A stretch of DNA of 64,000 nucleotides from Bacillus sp. sid0103 (GCF_019219025.1 NZ_JAHUWN010000016.1:83736-147735); one strand, 5' to 3'; positions 26,943-37,120 are shown, counted from the first letter of the stretch. The notes: a model not told the origin generated them from the sequence alone. Translations and numbers: made by a program.

Positions 26943-27000
26943 ATTTGATTTTTCCCTTTATTGGATTAAACTAGTTAAAAAAGCTAGGGAAGTGTCGGGC

Positions 27001-28140
27001 ATGCTAACCATCTTATTTTCCTTAGGTATTCTAGTCTGGATTATTTTTCTTCTAGACGGACTGATTGGTTTACGAAAAATAGATCAATTAGAAAATGAAG
27101 AAGACTTAGAGCTTGGACCGCTGTTGTCTGTCGTGGTTGCTGCACGTAACGAGGAAAAGCAAATAGCTGCAAGTATTCTCAGTCAGTTAGAGCAAACCTA
27201 CAAACATGTAGAATGGATTCTTGTCAATGATCGCTCAACTGACACAACTGGAACCATCATGGAAAAATTAACAAAAAAAGACCCGCGGATAAGGGTCATC
27301 CATATTGATAAATTGCCTGAGGGCTGGCTTGGGAAGAATAACGCATTATACACAGGTGCAAATCTGGCTTCGGGTAAATGGCTGTTGTTTACCGATGCTG
27401 ACGTGAAATTTGAAAAACATGCCTTTGCAAAAGCGCTCCATTATTTTGAAAGGAACGGCTTGGATCACCTTACTGCTGCGCCAAACTTAAGTGCTAACCG
27501 GTTTTGGCTAAAAACATTTGTCGCTTTTTTCCTGTTTGGTTTTTCTTATTTTAAACGACCGTGGTTAGCCAACAACCCAAAATCAATGATTGGAACAGGG
27601 ATAGGCGCATTTAATCTTGTGTTAAAAGAGGCATATGAAGCTTTTGGTACACATGAGAAGATAAAAATGCGACCAGATGATGATTTGCAGCTCGGGATGA
27701 AAATGAAAAAAGCCGGTTACCGCCAAAGAATTGTGACTGCATTACATCTAATTGAAGTGGAATGGTATGGAAGTTTAAAAGAAGCTTTCGTCGGCCTAGA
27801 GAAAAATACATTTGCCGGATTACACTACCGAATCAGCATGGTCATTTTTGCGATCCTTGGGGTTTTTATCACAAACGTTCTCCCCTTTTTGATGATTTTT
27901 TCCGGTAATAAGACTGTCGCCCTGTTATCGGTCGGTAATATTGTACTGAGTGGAATTCTTTATATTGTGGTCATTAAAAAATTAACGTTATTCTCCCCTC
28001 TCATGTTTTTTGTTTTTCCCATTACAGCCTTGCTCTTTATTTATTCGATTATTCGGGCGAGCCTTCTAACCTTTAAGCGCGGCGGTATTGTTTGGAGGGG
28101 AACAACTTATCGGTTAAGCGAACTCCGAGAAAAAGAATAA
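27001..28140 (+). CDS. Membrane-bound family 2 glycosyltransferase
   Basis: The 379-residue protein has an N-terminal membrane anchor, a GT-A domain with [11 protein letters not shown] near residue 40, VNDRSTDTT near 77 and DADV near 135, an acidic RPDDDLQLG near 220, and about three C-terminal membrane helices. This layout resembles HpnB/CrtQ-type transferases that modify lipids or carotenoids; the acceptor is not known. ATG 27001 is preceded by AGGGAAG. It occupies the place between proI and namA where B. subtilis has yqjN. Confidence 0.85.
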   Translation: MLTILFSLGILVWIIFLLDGLIGLRKIDQLENEEDLELGPLLSVVVAARNEEKQIAASILSQLEQTYKHVEWILVNDRSTDTTGTIMEKLTKKDPRIRVIHIDKLPEGWLGKNNALYTGANLASGKWLLFTDADVKFEKHAFAKALHYFERNGLDHLTAAPNLSANRFWLKTFVAFFLFGFSYFKRPWLANNPKSMIGTGIGAFNLVLKEAYEAFGTHEKIKMRPDDDLQLGMKMKKAGYRQRIVTALHLIEVEWYGSLKEAFVGLEKNTFAGLHYRISMVIFAILGVFITNVLPFLMIFSGNKTVALLSVGNIVLSGILYIVVIKKLTLFSPLMFFVFPITALLFIYSIIRASLLTFKRGGIVWRGTTYRLSELREKE

Positions 28141-28158
28141 AAGCTTGATTTTTTTCAT

Positions 28159-28196
28159 TAAACAATCCTTTTGCTATACTAAAAAAGGATTGTTTA
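28159..28196 (+). promoter_or_regulatory. Perfect inverted repeat upstream of namA
   Basis: TAAACAATCCTTTT (28159-28172) and AAAAGGATTGTTTA (28183-28196) are perfect 14-base arms around a 10-base loop holding TATACT. It lies 27 bases before the namA ATG. It could be an operator over a -10 element, or the terminator of the upstream gene, but its T tail is poor. Confidence 0.5.
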
Positions 28197-28222
28197 CTAT
28201 TGAATTTCGGGAGGCTTATATA

Positions 28223-29242
28223 ATGGCAGTAAAACTATTTTCCCCCTATACCATCAAGGGGGTCACACTTAAAAATCGGATCGTGATGTCGCCAATGTGT
28301 ATGTATTCGAGCCACAACGAAGATGGCCATTTACAAAACTGGCATCGTACTCACTATACAAGCAGAGCCGTCGGTCAGGTCGGTCTGATCATTGTTGAAG
28401 CAACATCAGTAACACCTCAAGGCAGGATTTCACCTAGAGATTTAGGTATCTGGAGCGATGAGCATGTTGAAGGCTTTTCTGAGCTTGTTGGCCTAATGAA
28501 AGAGCATGGTGCCAAGACTGGGATTCAACTCGCCCATGCCGGCAGGAAAGCCGTATTAGAAGGTGAAATTCTTGCCCCTTCTGCACTAGCTTTTAATGAA
28601 AAAATGAAAACACCAAAGGAAATGTCCAAAACAGATATTGAAGAAACAGTCGAAGCATTTAAAAAAGGTGCGGAGCGTGCAGGAAAAGCCGGTTTCGATG
28701 TGATTGAAATCCATGGCGCTCATGGGTATCTTATCAATGAATTCCTTTCGCCGCTATCCAATAAAAGAGCAGACGAATACGGTGGTTCAGCTGAAAACCG
28801 CTACAGATTCCTCCGTGAAGTCATTGATGCAGTGAAAACTGTTTGGGACGGTCCATTATTTGTGAGAGTATCTGCTCATGATTATCACGAACAAGGATTA
28901 ACTTCAGAAGATTACATAGCTTTTAGTCAATGGATGAAAGAACAGGACGTGGATTTAATTGATGTAAGTTCTGGTGCTGTTGTCCCTGCCCATATTCACG
29001 TCTATCCTGGATACCAAGTAAAGTACTCCGAAACCATTAAAAATGGTGCTGACATATCAACTGGTGCAGTAGGATTAATCACTTCAGGGATTCAAGCTGA
29101 GGAAATATTACAAAATGACCGAGCCGATTTAGTCTTCGTAGCACGTGAATTACTTCGCGATCCGTATTGGCCGCGGACTGCAGCAAAGGAACTTGGCGTT
29201 ACGATTGAGGGACCAAAACAATACGAGCGCGGTTGGTTATAG
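28223..29242 (+). CDS. namA: NADPH dehydrogenase NamA (old yellow enzyme)
   Basis: This 339-residue FMN enzyme of the YqjM class reduces activated C=C bonds in xenobiotics and stress products. The class signs are SPMCMYS near residue 25 (Cys26, Tyr28), IQLAHAGRK near 100, [17 protein letters not shown] near 162 (His164/167) and the C-terminal QYERGWL with the conserved Arg. ATG 28223 has GGGAGG upstream; the ORF extension is spurious. Confidence 0.96.
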   Translation: MAVKLFSPYTIKGVTLKNRIVMSPMCMYSSHNEDGHLQNWHRTHYTSRAVGQVGLIIVEATSVTPQGRISPRDLGIWSDEHVEGFSELVGLMKEHGAKTGIQLAHAGRKAVLEGEILAPSALAFNEKMKTPKEMSKTDIEETVEAFKKGAERAGKAGFDVIEIHGAHGYLINEFLSPLSNKRADEYGGSAENRYRFLREVIDAVKTVWDGPLFVRVSAHDYHEQGLTSEDYIAFSQWMKEQDVDLIDVSSGAVVPAHIHVYPGYQVKYSETIKNGADISTGAVGLITSGIQAEEILQNDRADLVFVARELLRDPYWPRTAAKELGVTIEGPKQYERGWL

Positions 29243-29245
29243 ATC

Positions 29246-29279
29246 AAAAAGAGGGTGTCAACATGACATCCTCTTTTTA
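29246..29279. terminator. Bidirectional terminator between namA and rnz
   Basis: AAAAAGAGG-G-TGTCA pairs with TGACA-T-CCTCTTTTT (one G-U pair) around a 3-base loop, between convergent genes. Confidence 0.85.
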
Positions 29280-29291
29280 TTTGCAACCTAG

Positions 29292-30218
29292 TTAATTATG
29301 AAGCGGAATAGTTATTTCTTTAAAATCCTCGGCAATATCGGTATTCGGAAATACTTCCTTCGCTTCATCTACTAATTCCAGCCAATTATTTCGATCATAA
29401 CGAGAGCTTATATGGGTAAGATACAATAGTTTACTGCCAGCCTTCCGTGCAACTTCTGCGGCTTGATGGGTGGTTGAATGAAAATAGTCGTGGGCAAGTC
29501 TTTCTTCATTTGAAGAAAAAGTTGCTTCATGTACTAAAAGATCTGCATTTTCAGCCAATAAAATCGCATTTTCGCAGTACCGTGTATCACCCAAAATCGT
29601 GACAATTCTCCCCTTCTGTTCCGGACCAAGAAACTCATTTGGATCAATGGTCCTGCCGTCCTCAAGGGTTACTGCTTCACCATTTTTAATTTTTCTAAAA
29701 ATCGGTCCCGGCTGTACTCCCGCTTCCTTCAGCTTATCTGCAAGCAATGTTCCAGGTCTATCCTTTTCAACGATTCGATATCCATAGGAAGGGATACCGT
29801 GGTCAAGTCGCCGAGCTTCCACCATAAACTGTTGATCTTCAAAAATAATCCCCTCTTCAATCTCGGTAACAACCAAAGGGTATTTCAAATAGGTCTGGCT
29901 TAACGATAGGCTGGTATGAATATAGTCTTTTATTCCTTTAGGCCCATACACCGTTACCTCTGATTCCCCGCCTTGAAAAGAGCGGCTTGATAATAATCCA
30001 GGCAACCCGTAGATATGATCGCCATGAAGGTGGGTAATAAATATTTTTTCAATTCGTCGTGGTTTTATCGAAGTATGTAAAATTTGATGTTGGGTGGCTT
30101 CACCGGCATCAAATAACCAAACCGCTCCCCTCTCCTCAAGCAATTTCAGTGCGATAGATGTCACATTACGGAGTTTTGCCGGCATTCCTGCTCCAGTTCC
30201 TAAGAAAAATATATCCAC
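29292..30218 (-). CDS. rnz: Ribonuclease Z
   Basis: RNase Z cuts tRNA precursors that lack an encoded CCA at the 3' end. The 308-residue protein has the zinc motif [13 protein letters not shown] near residue 63, GDTRYC near 210, HEATF near 232 and a C-terminal LTHISSRY near 270, plus the flexible-arm region around 155-185. It is convergent with namA and divergent from zwf, as in B. subtilis. Confidence 0.97.
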   Translation of the reverse strand: MDIFFLGTGAGMPAKLRNVTSIALKLLEERGAVWLFDAGEATQHQILHTSIKPRRIEKIFITHLHGDHIYGLPGLLSSRSFQGGESEVTVYGPKGIKDYIHTSLSLSQTYLKYPLVVTEIEEGIIFEDQQFMVEARRLDHGIPSYGYRIVEKDRPGTLLADKLKEAGVQPGPIFRKIKNGEAVTLEDGRTIDPNEFLGPEQKGRIVTILGDTRYCENAILLAENADLLVHEATFSSNEERLAHDYFHSTTHQAAEVARKAGSKLLYLTHISSRYDRNNWLELVDEAKEVFPNTDIAEDFKEITIPLHN

Positions 30219-30468
30219 AAATAAAAGCTCCTCTCAAAATTCCGTTCCTTAAATCCAATATTGATAATATAGCACAAACAGAATTCAATTTCTCCTCAAA
30301 GGATAGCTATATAATAAGTGAATATCAGGAATTAATATGTGAAAAATAAAAAAATGACCGACTTGCATTGTATTATTTTTGCGAAGTCTGATGGAATGCG
30401 ATAAAATCAAACAATGTGAACATAAGATTATTAAGCATTTTTACATAAACAGAAAAGAGGTATTTACT

Positions 30469-31968
30469 TTGGAGCAGACTGGAAACATGACTTCATTAAT
30501 TATGATTTTTGGTGCGACTGGAGATTTAGCAAAACGGAAGTTGTTTCCGTCCCTTTACCGGTTATTTGAGAAAGGTAAATTAACTAAATTTGCCGTGATA
30601 GGGGTAGCAAGGAGATCCTTGTCAAATGATGAATTTCAACATTCAGTCAAAGACTCGGTCATATCAGCCCTAGGAGAAAAAGACAGGATTGAGGACTTTA
30701 TCTCTCATTTTTACTATCAATCGCATGATGTTGCTGATTCCAATTCTTACGCTTTATTAAAAAATTTAGCAGATGAGATTGATCAAAACTATCAATTAGA
30801 AGGAAATCGTATTTTTTATCTTGCGATGGCACCTGAATTTTTTGGAACCATTGCTTTGCACTTAAAATCAGACAAACTTACAGCCGTAAAGGGTTATAAA
30901 CGCCTCGTCATTGAGAAGCCCTTCGGACATGACTTACCATCTGCAATCGAGCTAAATAAACAAATCAGAAGTGCGTTTGAAGAAAAAGAAGTTTATCGGA
31001 TCGATCATTATTTAGGCAAAGAAATGGTGAGGAACATCGAAGTAATCCGATTCGCCAATGCTATTTTTGAGCCGCTTTGGAATAACCGTTATATTTCAAA
31101 TATTCAAATCACCTCTAGTGAAGTTCTCGGAGTTGAAGAACGCGGCCGTTATTATGAAACAAGCGGCGCCCTTAGAGATATGCTGCAAAACCACATGATG
31201 CAAATGGTGGCTTTGCTTGCAATGGAACCACCTATAAACCTCTCTACCGATGAAATACGTTCCGAAAAAGTTCGGGTGTTTCGTGCGCTTCGAGCGGTTG
31301 AGGGTGAACAAGTCAATGATTATTTTATTCGTGGTCAATACGGTGAAGGTACGGTTGAAGAAGTCCAAGTGCCTGCTTATCGTGATGAACCGATGGTGGA
31401 CAAGGAATCGAATACAGAAACCTTTGTTGCCGGCAAAATTATGATTGATAATTTCCGCTGGGCTGGTGTTCCTTTCTACATTCGAACAGGAAAAAGAATG
31501 TCAACAAAATCAACAAAAATTGTGGTTCAATTTAAAGATATACCAATGAATCTATATTACCAAACCGAAAAAATGTTAAATCCAAACCTCCTTGTGATTC
31601 ATATTCAACCAGAAGAAGGAATTACACTGCACCTAAACGCCAAGAAGGCAGGTGGACATTTAGATGCACAAGAGGTAAAACTAAGCTTTGCCAATACAGG
31701 TATCCATGCGATGAATACTCCTGAAGGCTATGAGAAACTTCTTTACGATTGCATGCGAGGCGATGCAACGAATTTTACACATTGGGATGAAGTGGCCTAT
31801 TCTTGGAGTTTCGTTGATAAAATTTCTGCGGTATGGGAAAGTACGAAGGAAAACTTCCCTAATTACCAATCGGGGACAATGGGTCCAAAAGAGGCAGATG
31901 AGCTGCTAGAAAAAGACGGCTACTTCTGGTGGCCGGTAACAGATCTAGATGTTGATATTTGTAAATAA
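30469..31968 (+). CDS. zwf: Glucose-6-phosphate dehydrogenase
   Basis: It makes 6-phosphogluconolactone and NADPH at the entry of the oxidative pentose phosphate path. The 499-residue protein has IFGATGDLAKRKL near residue 15, EKPFGHDLPSA near 155 and the active-site RIDHYLGKE near 182. The TTG at 30469 (AGAGG 8 bases upstream) is preferred over the longer ORF. In B. subtilis gndA lies next to zwf; here it is absent and yqjH follows on the other strand. Confidence 0.96.
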   Translation: MEQTGNMTSLIMIFGATGDLAKRKLFPSLYRLFEKGKLTKFAVIGVARRSLSNDEFQHSVKDSVISALGEKDRIEDFISHFYYQSHDVADSNSYALLKNLADEIDQNYQLEGNRIFYLAMAPEFFGTIALHLKSDKLTAVKGYKRLVIEKPFGHDLPSAIELNKQIRSAFEEKEVYRIDHYLGKEMVRNIEVIRFANAIFEPLWNNRYISNIQITSSEVLGVEERGRYYETSGALRDMLQNHMMQMVALLAMEPPINLSTDEIRSEKVRVFRALRAVEGEQVNDYFIRGQYGEGTVEEVQVPAYRDEPMVDKESNTETFVAGKIMIDNFRWAGVPFYIRTGKRMSTKSTKIVVQFKDIPMNLYYQTEKMLNPNLLVIHIQPEEGITLHLNAKKAGGHLDAQEVKLSFANTGIHAMNTPEGYEKLLYDCMRGDATNFTHWDEVAYSWSFVDKISAVWESTKENFPNYQSGTMGPKEADELLEKDGYFWWPVTDLDVDICK

Positions 31969-31991
31969 TAAGGCAGAAGCGCCCGTTAAAA

Positions 31992-32028
31992 AACACCACT
32001 TTGTTATGACAGCAAAGTGGTGCTTTTT
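31992..32028 (+). terminator. Terminator after zwf
   Basis: CACCACTTTG and CAAAGTGGTG form a 10-bp stem with a 9-base loop followed by T5. It overlaps the 3' end of the convergent yqjH. Confidence 0.85.
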
Positions 32029-33304
32029 AGTCTGGGTCATTATTTTTATTGGGAAAGGTTTGGAGAAAGTCTTTATTAAAGCTAGTTCCTGCACCGATAT
32101 TATCGGAAGTAGGAGTTTGATGAGCCCCCGCGTTTTCGATAATTTTTTTTCCGTATTTTTCACGAAGACTAGATAGTGTATTAAATAAGGGTTCTTTTTT
32201 GGCATCCTTTTCATACGAAAATAAATCTAACTGTTTATAGGCATGGTCATGATCTACTAAATCATTGCCTGTAATCCCTAGTAATCGCACAGCGTCTCCA
32301 TTCCAAGCATTTAGAAAAATCTGCTGAGCAAAGGAAGATATATCGTCTTTATGATTGGTTGGGTTGGGAAGTTTTTTACTTCTAGTGATCGTCCTTCGAT
32401 CCTTATAACGAATGGTTATCCCAAGAGTTCCTGCAAGCACCTTCTTTCGCTTCAGCCTTACTGAAACCGTTTCTGCTAATGACGTTAACACACGAAAAAG
32501 TTCATGTTGATTACTAATGTCCCGAGGAAGGGTTGTTGAATTGCCGATACTCTTAAATTCCTCAATCGATTCCGGGTCAACAGGGCGATGATCGATCCCA
32601 TTTGCTCGTTCTTTTAATCGAATTCCATTGATTCCGAGCAGGGTTTTTAGTTGAATCTCATTCCCTTTTGCTAAATCACCAATTGTGTGAATTCCAATTG
32701 TCTGTAATTTTTCAGCTGTCTTTTTTCCAACACCATGCATATCATATGTGTTCAAAGGCCATAGAACGTTTGGTATATCACGTTTTCGCAGAATGGTAAT
32801 CCCCATTGGCTTTTTCATATCTGAAGCTGTTTTTGCTAAAAATTTATTTGGAGCTATCCCAATACTGCATGGTATATCTAGTTGCTCTAATATCCGTTTT
32901 TGAATACTCTCAGCAATTTCGATCGGGCTTCCGTACTCAAAGCTCTCCGTTATATCTAAGTATCCCTCGTCAATCGAAACTGGCTCTACAAGGTCTGTGT
33001 AGTGCCTGAGAATTTCAAACATACCAATGGAAACGGCTCGATAACGCTCAAAGTTGGGTCTCATGACGATTAATTGCGGACATAATTTTCTCGCTTCCCA
33101 AAGCGGCATCGTAGTTTTTACCCCAAATTTTCTTGCTTCGTAATTGCAGGTGACAATGATACCTCTGCGCTCCTCTACATTTCCAGCAATCGCGAGCGGT
33201 TTACCCTTAAGATTGGAATCATAGGCCATTTCAACAGATGCATAAAAGCTATTCATATCTACATGTAAAATGACTCTTCCATTTTTGGGGTACATTTCTT
33301 TCAT
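32027..33304 (-). CDS. polY1: DNA polymerase IV (Y family), YqjH
   Basis: The 425-residue DinB-type translesion polymerase has HVDMNSFYASVE near residue 15, the catalytic SIDEGYLD near 110, a helix-hairpin-helix HGVGKKTAEKL near 190 and a beta-clamp motif QLDLFSY near 368. It differs from the UvrX paralogue at 22 kb in its SIDE motif and C-terminus. The last 40 residues are polar and low-complexity. No LexA box is seen upstream. Confidence 0.95.
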   Translation of the reverse strand: MKEMYPKNGRVILHVDMNSFYASVEMAYDSNLKGKPLAIAGNVEERRGIIVTCNYEARKFGVKTTMPLWEARKLCPQLIVMRPNFERYRAVSIGMFEILRHYTDLVEPVSIDEGYLDITESFEYGSPIEIAESIQKRILEQLDIPCSIGIAPNKFLAKTASDMKKPMGITILRKRDIPNVLWPLNTYDMHGVGKKTAEKLQTIGIHTIGDLAKGNEIQLKTLLGINGIRLKERANGIDHRPVDPESIEEFKSIGNSTTLPRDISNQHELFRVLTSLAETVSVRLKRKKVLAGTLGITIRYKDRRTITRSKKLPNPTNHKDDISSFAQQIFLNAWNGDAVRLLGITGNDLVDHDHAYKQLDLFSYEKDAKKEPLFNTLSSLREKYGKKIIENAGAHQTPTSDNIGAGTSFNKDFLQTFPNKNNDPD

Positions 33305-33345
33305 GCTGTCACTTCCTTACCACATTTTCTTCCCTTAGTATATCA

Positions 33346-33376
33346 AAAAGGAGAACCTACAGTTAGGTTCTCCTTT
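33346..33376 (-). terminator. Terminator after yqjE
   Basis: On the minus strand AGGAGAACCTA and TAGGTTCTCCT arms flank a 3-4 base loop, followed by T5. Confidence 0.85.
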
Positions 33377-33384
33377 CAAATAGA

Positions 33385-34506
33385 TTATTGATTTGCCACT
33401 TCATCGATAATCGCAAGTGTCATTTCTGCAAGCTTATACAATTCTTCAACTGGCATGCGTTCGTTTGTTGTATGAATTTCTTCATACCCAACAGCAAGAT
33501 TTACAGTTGGAATATTGAACCCAGCAAATACGTTGGCATCACTACCGCCGCCGCTATGCTGAAGTTCACAACTACGACCAATTTTGGCAGCTGCCTTCCG
33601 TGCGACTTCGACAACATGATCACCTTCACCAAATTTAAAGCCAGGATACATGACTTCTACATTTACTTCGGCTCTGCCGCCCATTTCTGCAGCAACTGTT
33701 TCAAACGCTTCCTTCATTTTACTCACTTGAGCTTGCATTTTTTCAGGGATAAGTGAACGTGCCTCCGCTAAAATATCAACTCGGTCACATACGATATTGG
33801 TTGCCTGGCCTCCTTCGAAGCGGCCAATGTTGGCAGTTGTTTCGTGATCAATTCTTCCTAACGGCATCTTTGCAATCGACTTAGCTGCAATTGTAATCGC
33901 GGAGACCCCTTTTTCTGGTGCTACACCAGCATGTGCTGTTTTACCGTAAATAACGGTTTTTATCTTTGCTTGTGTTGGGGCAGCTACCACTACATTACCA
34001 ACTAAGCCATCGCTGTCTAGGGCATATCCGAATTTTGCTTTCATCAGTGAAGAATCAAGTGCTTTTGCACCGACAAGACCAGACTCTTCCCCAACAGTAA
34101 TCACAAATTGAATCAAGCCATGTGGCAGGTTTTGTTCTTTTAATTGACGAATTGTCTCAAGCATAACTGAAATACCCGTTTTATCATCGGCACCTAAAAT
34201 CGTCGTTCCATCCGTAACGACATAACCGTCTTTTACAGATGGCTTTACACCTTTAGCGGGTGTAACAGTATCCATATGACAAGTAAAATAAATCGGGTCA
34301 ACACCCTCTTTAGTTGCCGGCAGTGTACAAATTAGGTTACCAGCACCATGTCCAGTTACAGCTGTTGTATCATCTTCAAAAACTTCGAGGCCAAGCTCCG
34401 TAAATTTTTGTTTTAATACCTTTGCAATTTCTGTCTCAAATTTTGTTTCTGAGTCAATTTGCACAAGTTCTAAAAATTCATTCAAAAGACGTTCCTGATT
34501 AACCAT
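33385..34506 (-). CDS. yqjE: M20 family peptidase YqjE (tripeptidase T-like)
   Basis: This 373-residue zinc aminopeptidase-like protein has TCHMDTV near residue 78, LGADDKTGISVML near 108, VGEESGLVGAK near 140 and HSGGGSDANVF near 318, matching the metal ligands and catalytic Asp/Glu of M20/M42-like peptidases. The ATG at 34506 follows GGAGGTC. It lies downstream of pccB as in B. subtilis; the natural peptide substrate is not established. Confidence 0.92.
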   Translation of the reverse strand: MVNQERLLNEFLELVQIDSETKFETEIAKVLKQKFTELGLEVFEDDTTAVTGHGAGNLICTLPATKEGVDPIYFTCHMDTVTPAKGVKPSVKDGYVVTDGTTILGADDKTGISVMLETIRQLKEQNLPHGLIQFVITVGEESGLVGAKALDSSLMKAKFGYALDSDGLVGNVVVAAPTQAKIKTVIYGKTAHAGVAPEKGVSAITIAAKSIAKMPLGRIDHETTANIGRFEGGQATNIVCDRVDILAEARSLIPEKMQAQVSKMKEAFETVAAEMGGRAEVNVEVMYPGFKFGEGDHVVEVARKAAAKIGRSCELQHSGGGSDANVFAGFNIPTVNLAVGYEEIHTTNERMPVEELYKLAEMTLAIIDEVANQ

Positions 34507-34536
34507 TAGATTGACCTCCAATTATGTACTCACTAT

Positions 34537-34590
34537 TTGTCCAGCTCTGGTGCCTAGGAAAGACTAAGCACTTGTGCTTTTCCTATGTTA
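34537..34590 (-). repeat. Dispersed Bacillus repeat TGTCCAGCTC type, copy A
   Basis: TTGTCCAGCTCTGGTGCCTAGG is followed by a hairpin, AGGAAA-GACT-AAGCAC paired with GTGCTTTTCCT. A sister copy starting TTGTCCAGCTCAGGCGCCTA is at 49757. On the minus strand the hairpin could terminate pccB read-through. Confidence 0.5.
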
Positions 34591-34663
34591 GTATACCTTT
34601 TAATAAAAGTATCTTCAAATGATAGAGAGTACACCTAAACCGGGAAGAAGCAGTTTTGTTTAT

Positions 34664-34847
34664 GGCCCTGTTAAACTTGCCTGTTGATTTCCGCTCCAGG
34701 CGCTTCGCTTTCCGCGGGCGGTCCGGGGAGCCTCCTCGTCGCTGCGCTTCTGCGGGGTCTCCCCTGCCCCGTCCTCCCGCAGGAGTCTTCGCGCCTTCCA
34801 CTCCAATCAACAGGGTGGAAAAATCAACCATAAGCTTTAACATAGCC
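34664..34847 (-). repeat. MITE-like repeat, copy 3 (184 bp)
   Basis: Ends GGCCCTGTTAAAC and TTTAACATAGCC are inverted. The interior has the full set of shared blocks: CTGTTGATTTCCGCTCCAGG, GCGGGGTCTCCCCTGCCCCG, GCAGGAGTCTTCGCG and CTCCAATCAACAGG. It begins 4 bases after the pccB stop. ORFs across it are artefacts. Confidence 0.85.
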
Positions 34848-34851
34848 TTGT

Positions 34852-36402
34852 TTATAGAGGGATGTTACCGTGTTTTTTATATGGTCTTGATTCTTTTTTG
34901 TTTCTTAGCATTTCTAAGCCTTGAACAATTTTTATTCTAGTTTCTCGAGGGTCGATCACATCATCCACCATACCTCTGCTCGCCGCCACATAAGGATTGG
35001 CAAACTTTTCACGGTATTCATCAATTTTTTGCTGCCTTGTCAATTCAGGATTTTCACTATTATTAATTTCCTTCGCAAAAATGATATTGGCAGCCCCTTG
35101 TGGACCCATAACAGCGATTTCGGCATTCGGCCAGGCAAAAACCAAATCAGCCCCTATCGATTTACTATTTAACGCTACATAAGCACCGCCATAGGCTTTT
35201 CTTAAAATAACCGTTAATTTCGGAACGGTCGCCTCGGAGTAGGCAAATAATATCTTTGCCCCGTGGCGAATGATTCCGCCGTGTTCCTGCTTAACTCCCG
35301 GGAAGAAACCTGTCACATCCTCGAAGGTGATGATTGGGACATTAAAAGAATCACAGGTTCGGATAAATCGAGCAGCCTTATCAGAAGAATCGATATCCAA
35401 GCCACCCGCCATCACCTTGGGTTGATTGCAGACAAGACCCACTGATTCACCTTTGATGCGGGCAAACCCAACGACAATATTTCTAGCAAAATCCTTTTGC
35501 ACTTCCATGAAACTGTTCTCGTCTACCACTTGCTCAATGACTTTGCGGACATCATACGGGCGAACTGTATCAAATGGAATTACATCAACTAAATCAGGAC
35601 GATAATCTTCGTCCTCCTGCACCTCAAATCTCGGAGGCTTCTCTTCATTATTTTGCGGAAGGTAACTCAATAGTCTACGGACGTTTTGCAACACTTCTGC
35701 TTCGGAATCAGATTGAAAATGGGCATTTCCACTAATGGAGCTATGTACATTCGCACCGCCTAATTCCTCTGCAGATATCTTTTCACCAGTCACTGTTTCG
35801 ATGACTTTAGGACCAGTAATAAACATTTGACTGGTCTTCTCAACCATAAACACAAAATCAGTAATCGCTGGAGAATAAACAGCACCGCCCGCACATGGAC
35901 CCATGATGACTGATATTTGCGGAATGACACCGGAATAAATCGCATTTCGGTAGAATATATGTCCGTATCCATCTAAGGATACAACACCTTCTTGAATTCG
36001 TGCCCCGCCAGAATCATTTAAGCCGATAAAAGGGGCGCCATTTTTCGCAGCTAAATCCATCACATTAGCAATCTTTTTAGCATGCATTTCCCCTAATGCA
36101 CCGCCAAAGACAGTAAAATCTTGTGAGAATAAGTAAATGGGGCGACCGTTTACTTTCCCGTAACCCGTTACCACCCCGTCCCCAGGACCCTTTTGTTCAT
36201 CTAGACCAAAATCATTGGTACGATGTTCAATAAACGGATTTAATTCAAAAAACGTTCCTTTGTCGACTAACAGGTCGATTCTTTCTCGAGCAGTCAGCTT
36301 TCCTTTTGCATGTTGTTTCTCAATTCTCTCATCGCCTCCACCCAACTCTACCTCTCGGCGTTTATCATACAACTCATTTATTTTTTCATATATATCGATC
36401 AT
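34852..36402 (-). CDS. yqjD: Acyl-CoA carboxyltransferase (propionyl-CoA carboxylase beta type), YqjD
   Basis: The 516-residue carboxyltransferase subunit has the paired crotonase-fold halves and the oxyanion glycines of the family: SGGARIQEGV near 133, GPCAGGAVYSPA near 165, GFFPGVKQEHGGIIRHGAK near 365 and AYGGAYVAL near 402. It probably carboxylates propionyl-CoA with a biotin carboxylase/carrier encoded elsewhere. The alternative is a methylmalonyl-CoA decarboxylase alpha subunit. The start follows the epimerase stop by one base. Confidence 0.92.
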   Translation of the reverse strand: MIDIYEKINELYDKRREVELGGGDERIEKQHAKGKLTARERIDLLVDKGTFFELNPFIEHRTNDFGLDEQKGPGDGVVTGYGKVNGRPIYLFSQDFTVFGGALGEMHAKKIANVMDLAAKNGAPFIGLNDSGGARIQEGVVSLDGYGHIFYRNAIYSGVIPQISVIMGPCAGGAVYSPAITDFVFMVEKTSQMFITGPKVIETVTGEKISAEELGGANVHSSISGNAHFQSDSEAEVLQNVRRLLSYLPQNNEEKPPRFEVQEDEDYRPDLVDVIPFDTVRPYDVRKVIEQVVDENSFMEVQKDFARNIVVGFARIKGESVGLVCNQPKVMAGGLDIDSSDKAARFIRTCDSFNVPIITFEDVTGFFPGVKQEHGGIIRHGAKILFAYSEATVPKLTVILRKAYGGAYVALNSKSIGADLVFAWPNAEIAVMGPQGAANIIFAKEINNSENPELTRQQKIDEYREKFANPYVAASRGMVDDVIDPRETRIKIVQGLEMLRNKKESRPYKKHGNIPL

Positions 36403-36403
36403 T

Positions 36404-36814
36404 TTACCCCTTCATCCCCTTCTCACAAAGCTCAAATAAAACCCCAGATGCCGATTTTGGATGCATGAAGGCAATGTTTGCCCCTCCAGCACCAGGTCTT
36501 GACTGTTCATCAATCATACGTATCCCTTTTTCTCTCATCTCGATAATTCTATCTTCTATCGATTCTACCCCTAAGGCAACATGGTGAATTCCCTCACCGC
36601 GTTTTTCGATAAATTTGGCAATTGCACTTTCTTTCGATGTAGGCTCAAGCAGTTCAAGTTTAGTACTTCCTGCCTGTAAAAAGGCAACTCTTACCTTTTG
36701 AGTATCAACCTCTTCGATCCCTATCAAGGGAAGATTTAATACATCGGTATAAAAAGGAAGCGTATTCACAAGAGAAGTCACTGCAATTCCAATATGGTCG
36801 ACCTTTTTAATCAT
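36404..36814 (-). CDS. mce: Methylmalonyl-CoA epimerase
   Basis: This 136-residue glyoxalase/VOC-fold protein starts KKVDHIGIAV and has KLELLEPT near residue 52, GEGIHHVALGVE near 75 and GVLFELCEKG at the C-terminus, the family metal ligands. It interconverts (S)- and (R)-methylmalonyl-CoA between PccB and the B12 mutase encoded at 44-48 kb. It is first in the epimerase-yqjD pair. Confidence 0.93.
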   Translation of the reverse strand: MIKKVDHIGIAVTSLVNTLPFYTDVLNLPLIGIEEVDTQKVRVAFLQAGSTKLELLEPTSKESAIAKFIEKRGEGIHHVALGVESIEDRIIEMREKGIRMIDEQSRPGAGGANIAFMHPKSASGVLFELCEKGMKG

Positions 36815-36909
36815 GATTACCCCTCTGTTCTAAAAATTAGAATTAATTCGACAATATTCTTATTCGGTAAAAAGTTCATAAATCCTTCCTAAATTACGTA
36901 GTTGTTCCG

Positions 36910-36938
36910 TTGTTCATTTTTAGATTTCCTTGTACAAT
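36910..36938 (+). promoter_or_regulatory. SigA promoter of prli42
   Basis: TTGTTC (36910-36915) and TACAAT (36933-36938) are separated by 17 bases and precede the prli42 start by about 38 bases. Confidence 0.7.
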
Positions 36939-36975
36939 ATAGATAAAGCTTCAAATTGTTAAGGAGGTACCCATT

Positions 36976-37074
36976 TTGAAAAGTAAAAAAACAAGAAAAA
37001 TTATTGTTTATTTAATGTTATTTGCTATGCTGGCCTCAACTCTCCTCATTGGAATCGGTCAATTTCTTTCATAA
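36976..37074 (+). CDS. prli42: Stressosome-associated membrane peptide Prli42
   Basis: This 32-residue ORF (MKSKKTRKIIVYLMLFAML, then STLLIGIGQFLS) has a basic N-terminus and one membrane helix, the pattern of Prli42, which anchors the stressosome to the membrane in Listeria. It has a good promoter, AAGGAGGT 9 bases before the TTG, and a terminator 12 bases after its stop, so it is a complete small transcription unit. Confidence 0.82.
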   Translation: MKSKKTRKIIVYLMLFAMLASTLLIGIGQFLS

Positions 37075-37085
37075 AAAATATATAA

Positions 37086-37120
37086 AAGATGGGACTGTTC
37101 TAATTGAACAGTCCCATTGC
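37086..37120. terminator. Bidirectional terminator, prli42 / L,D-transpeptidase
   Basis: ATGGGACTGTTC and GAACAGTCCCAT form a perfect 12-bp stem with a 5-base loop between convergent genes. Confidence 0.9.

Noticed and set aside
22158..33304. Recent duplication of a Y-family polymerase (uvrX and yqjH)
   Set aside because: The two proteins belong to separate old groups, both found in B. subtilis, with different catalytic and C-terminal motifs.
36411..36587. Plus-strand ORFs opposite the epimerase and pccB
   Set aside because: They are antisense shadows of well-supported genes, without ribosome sites or recognisable products.
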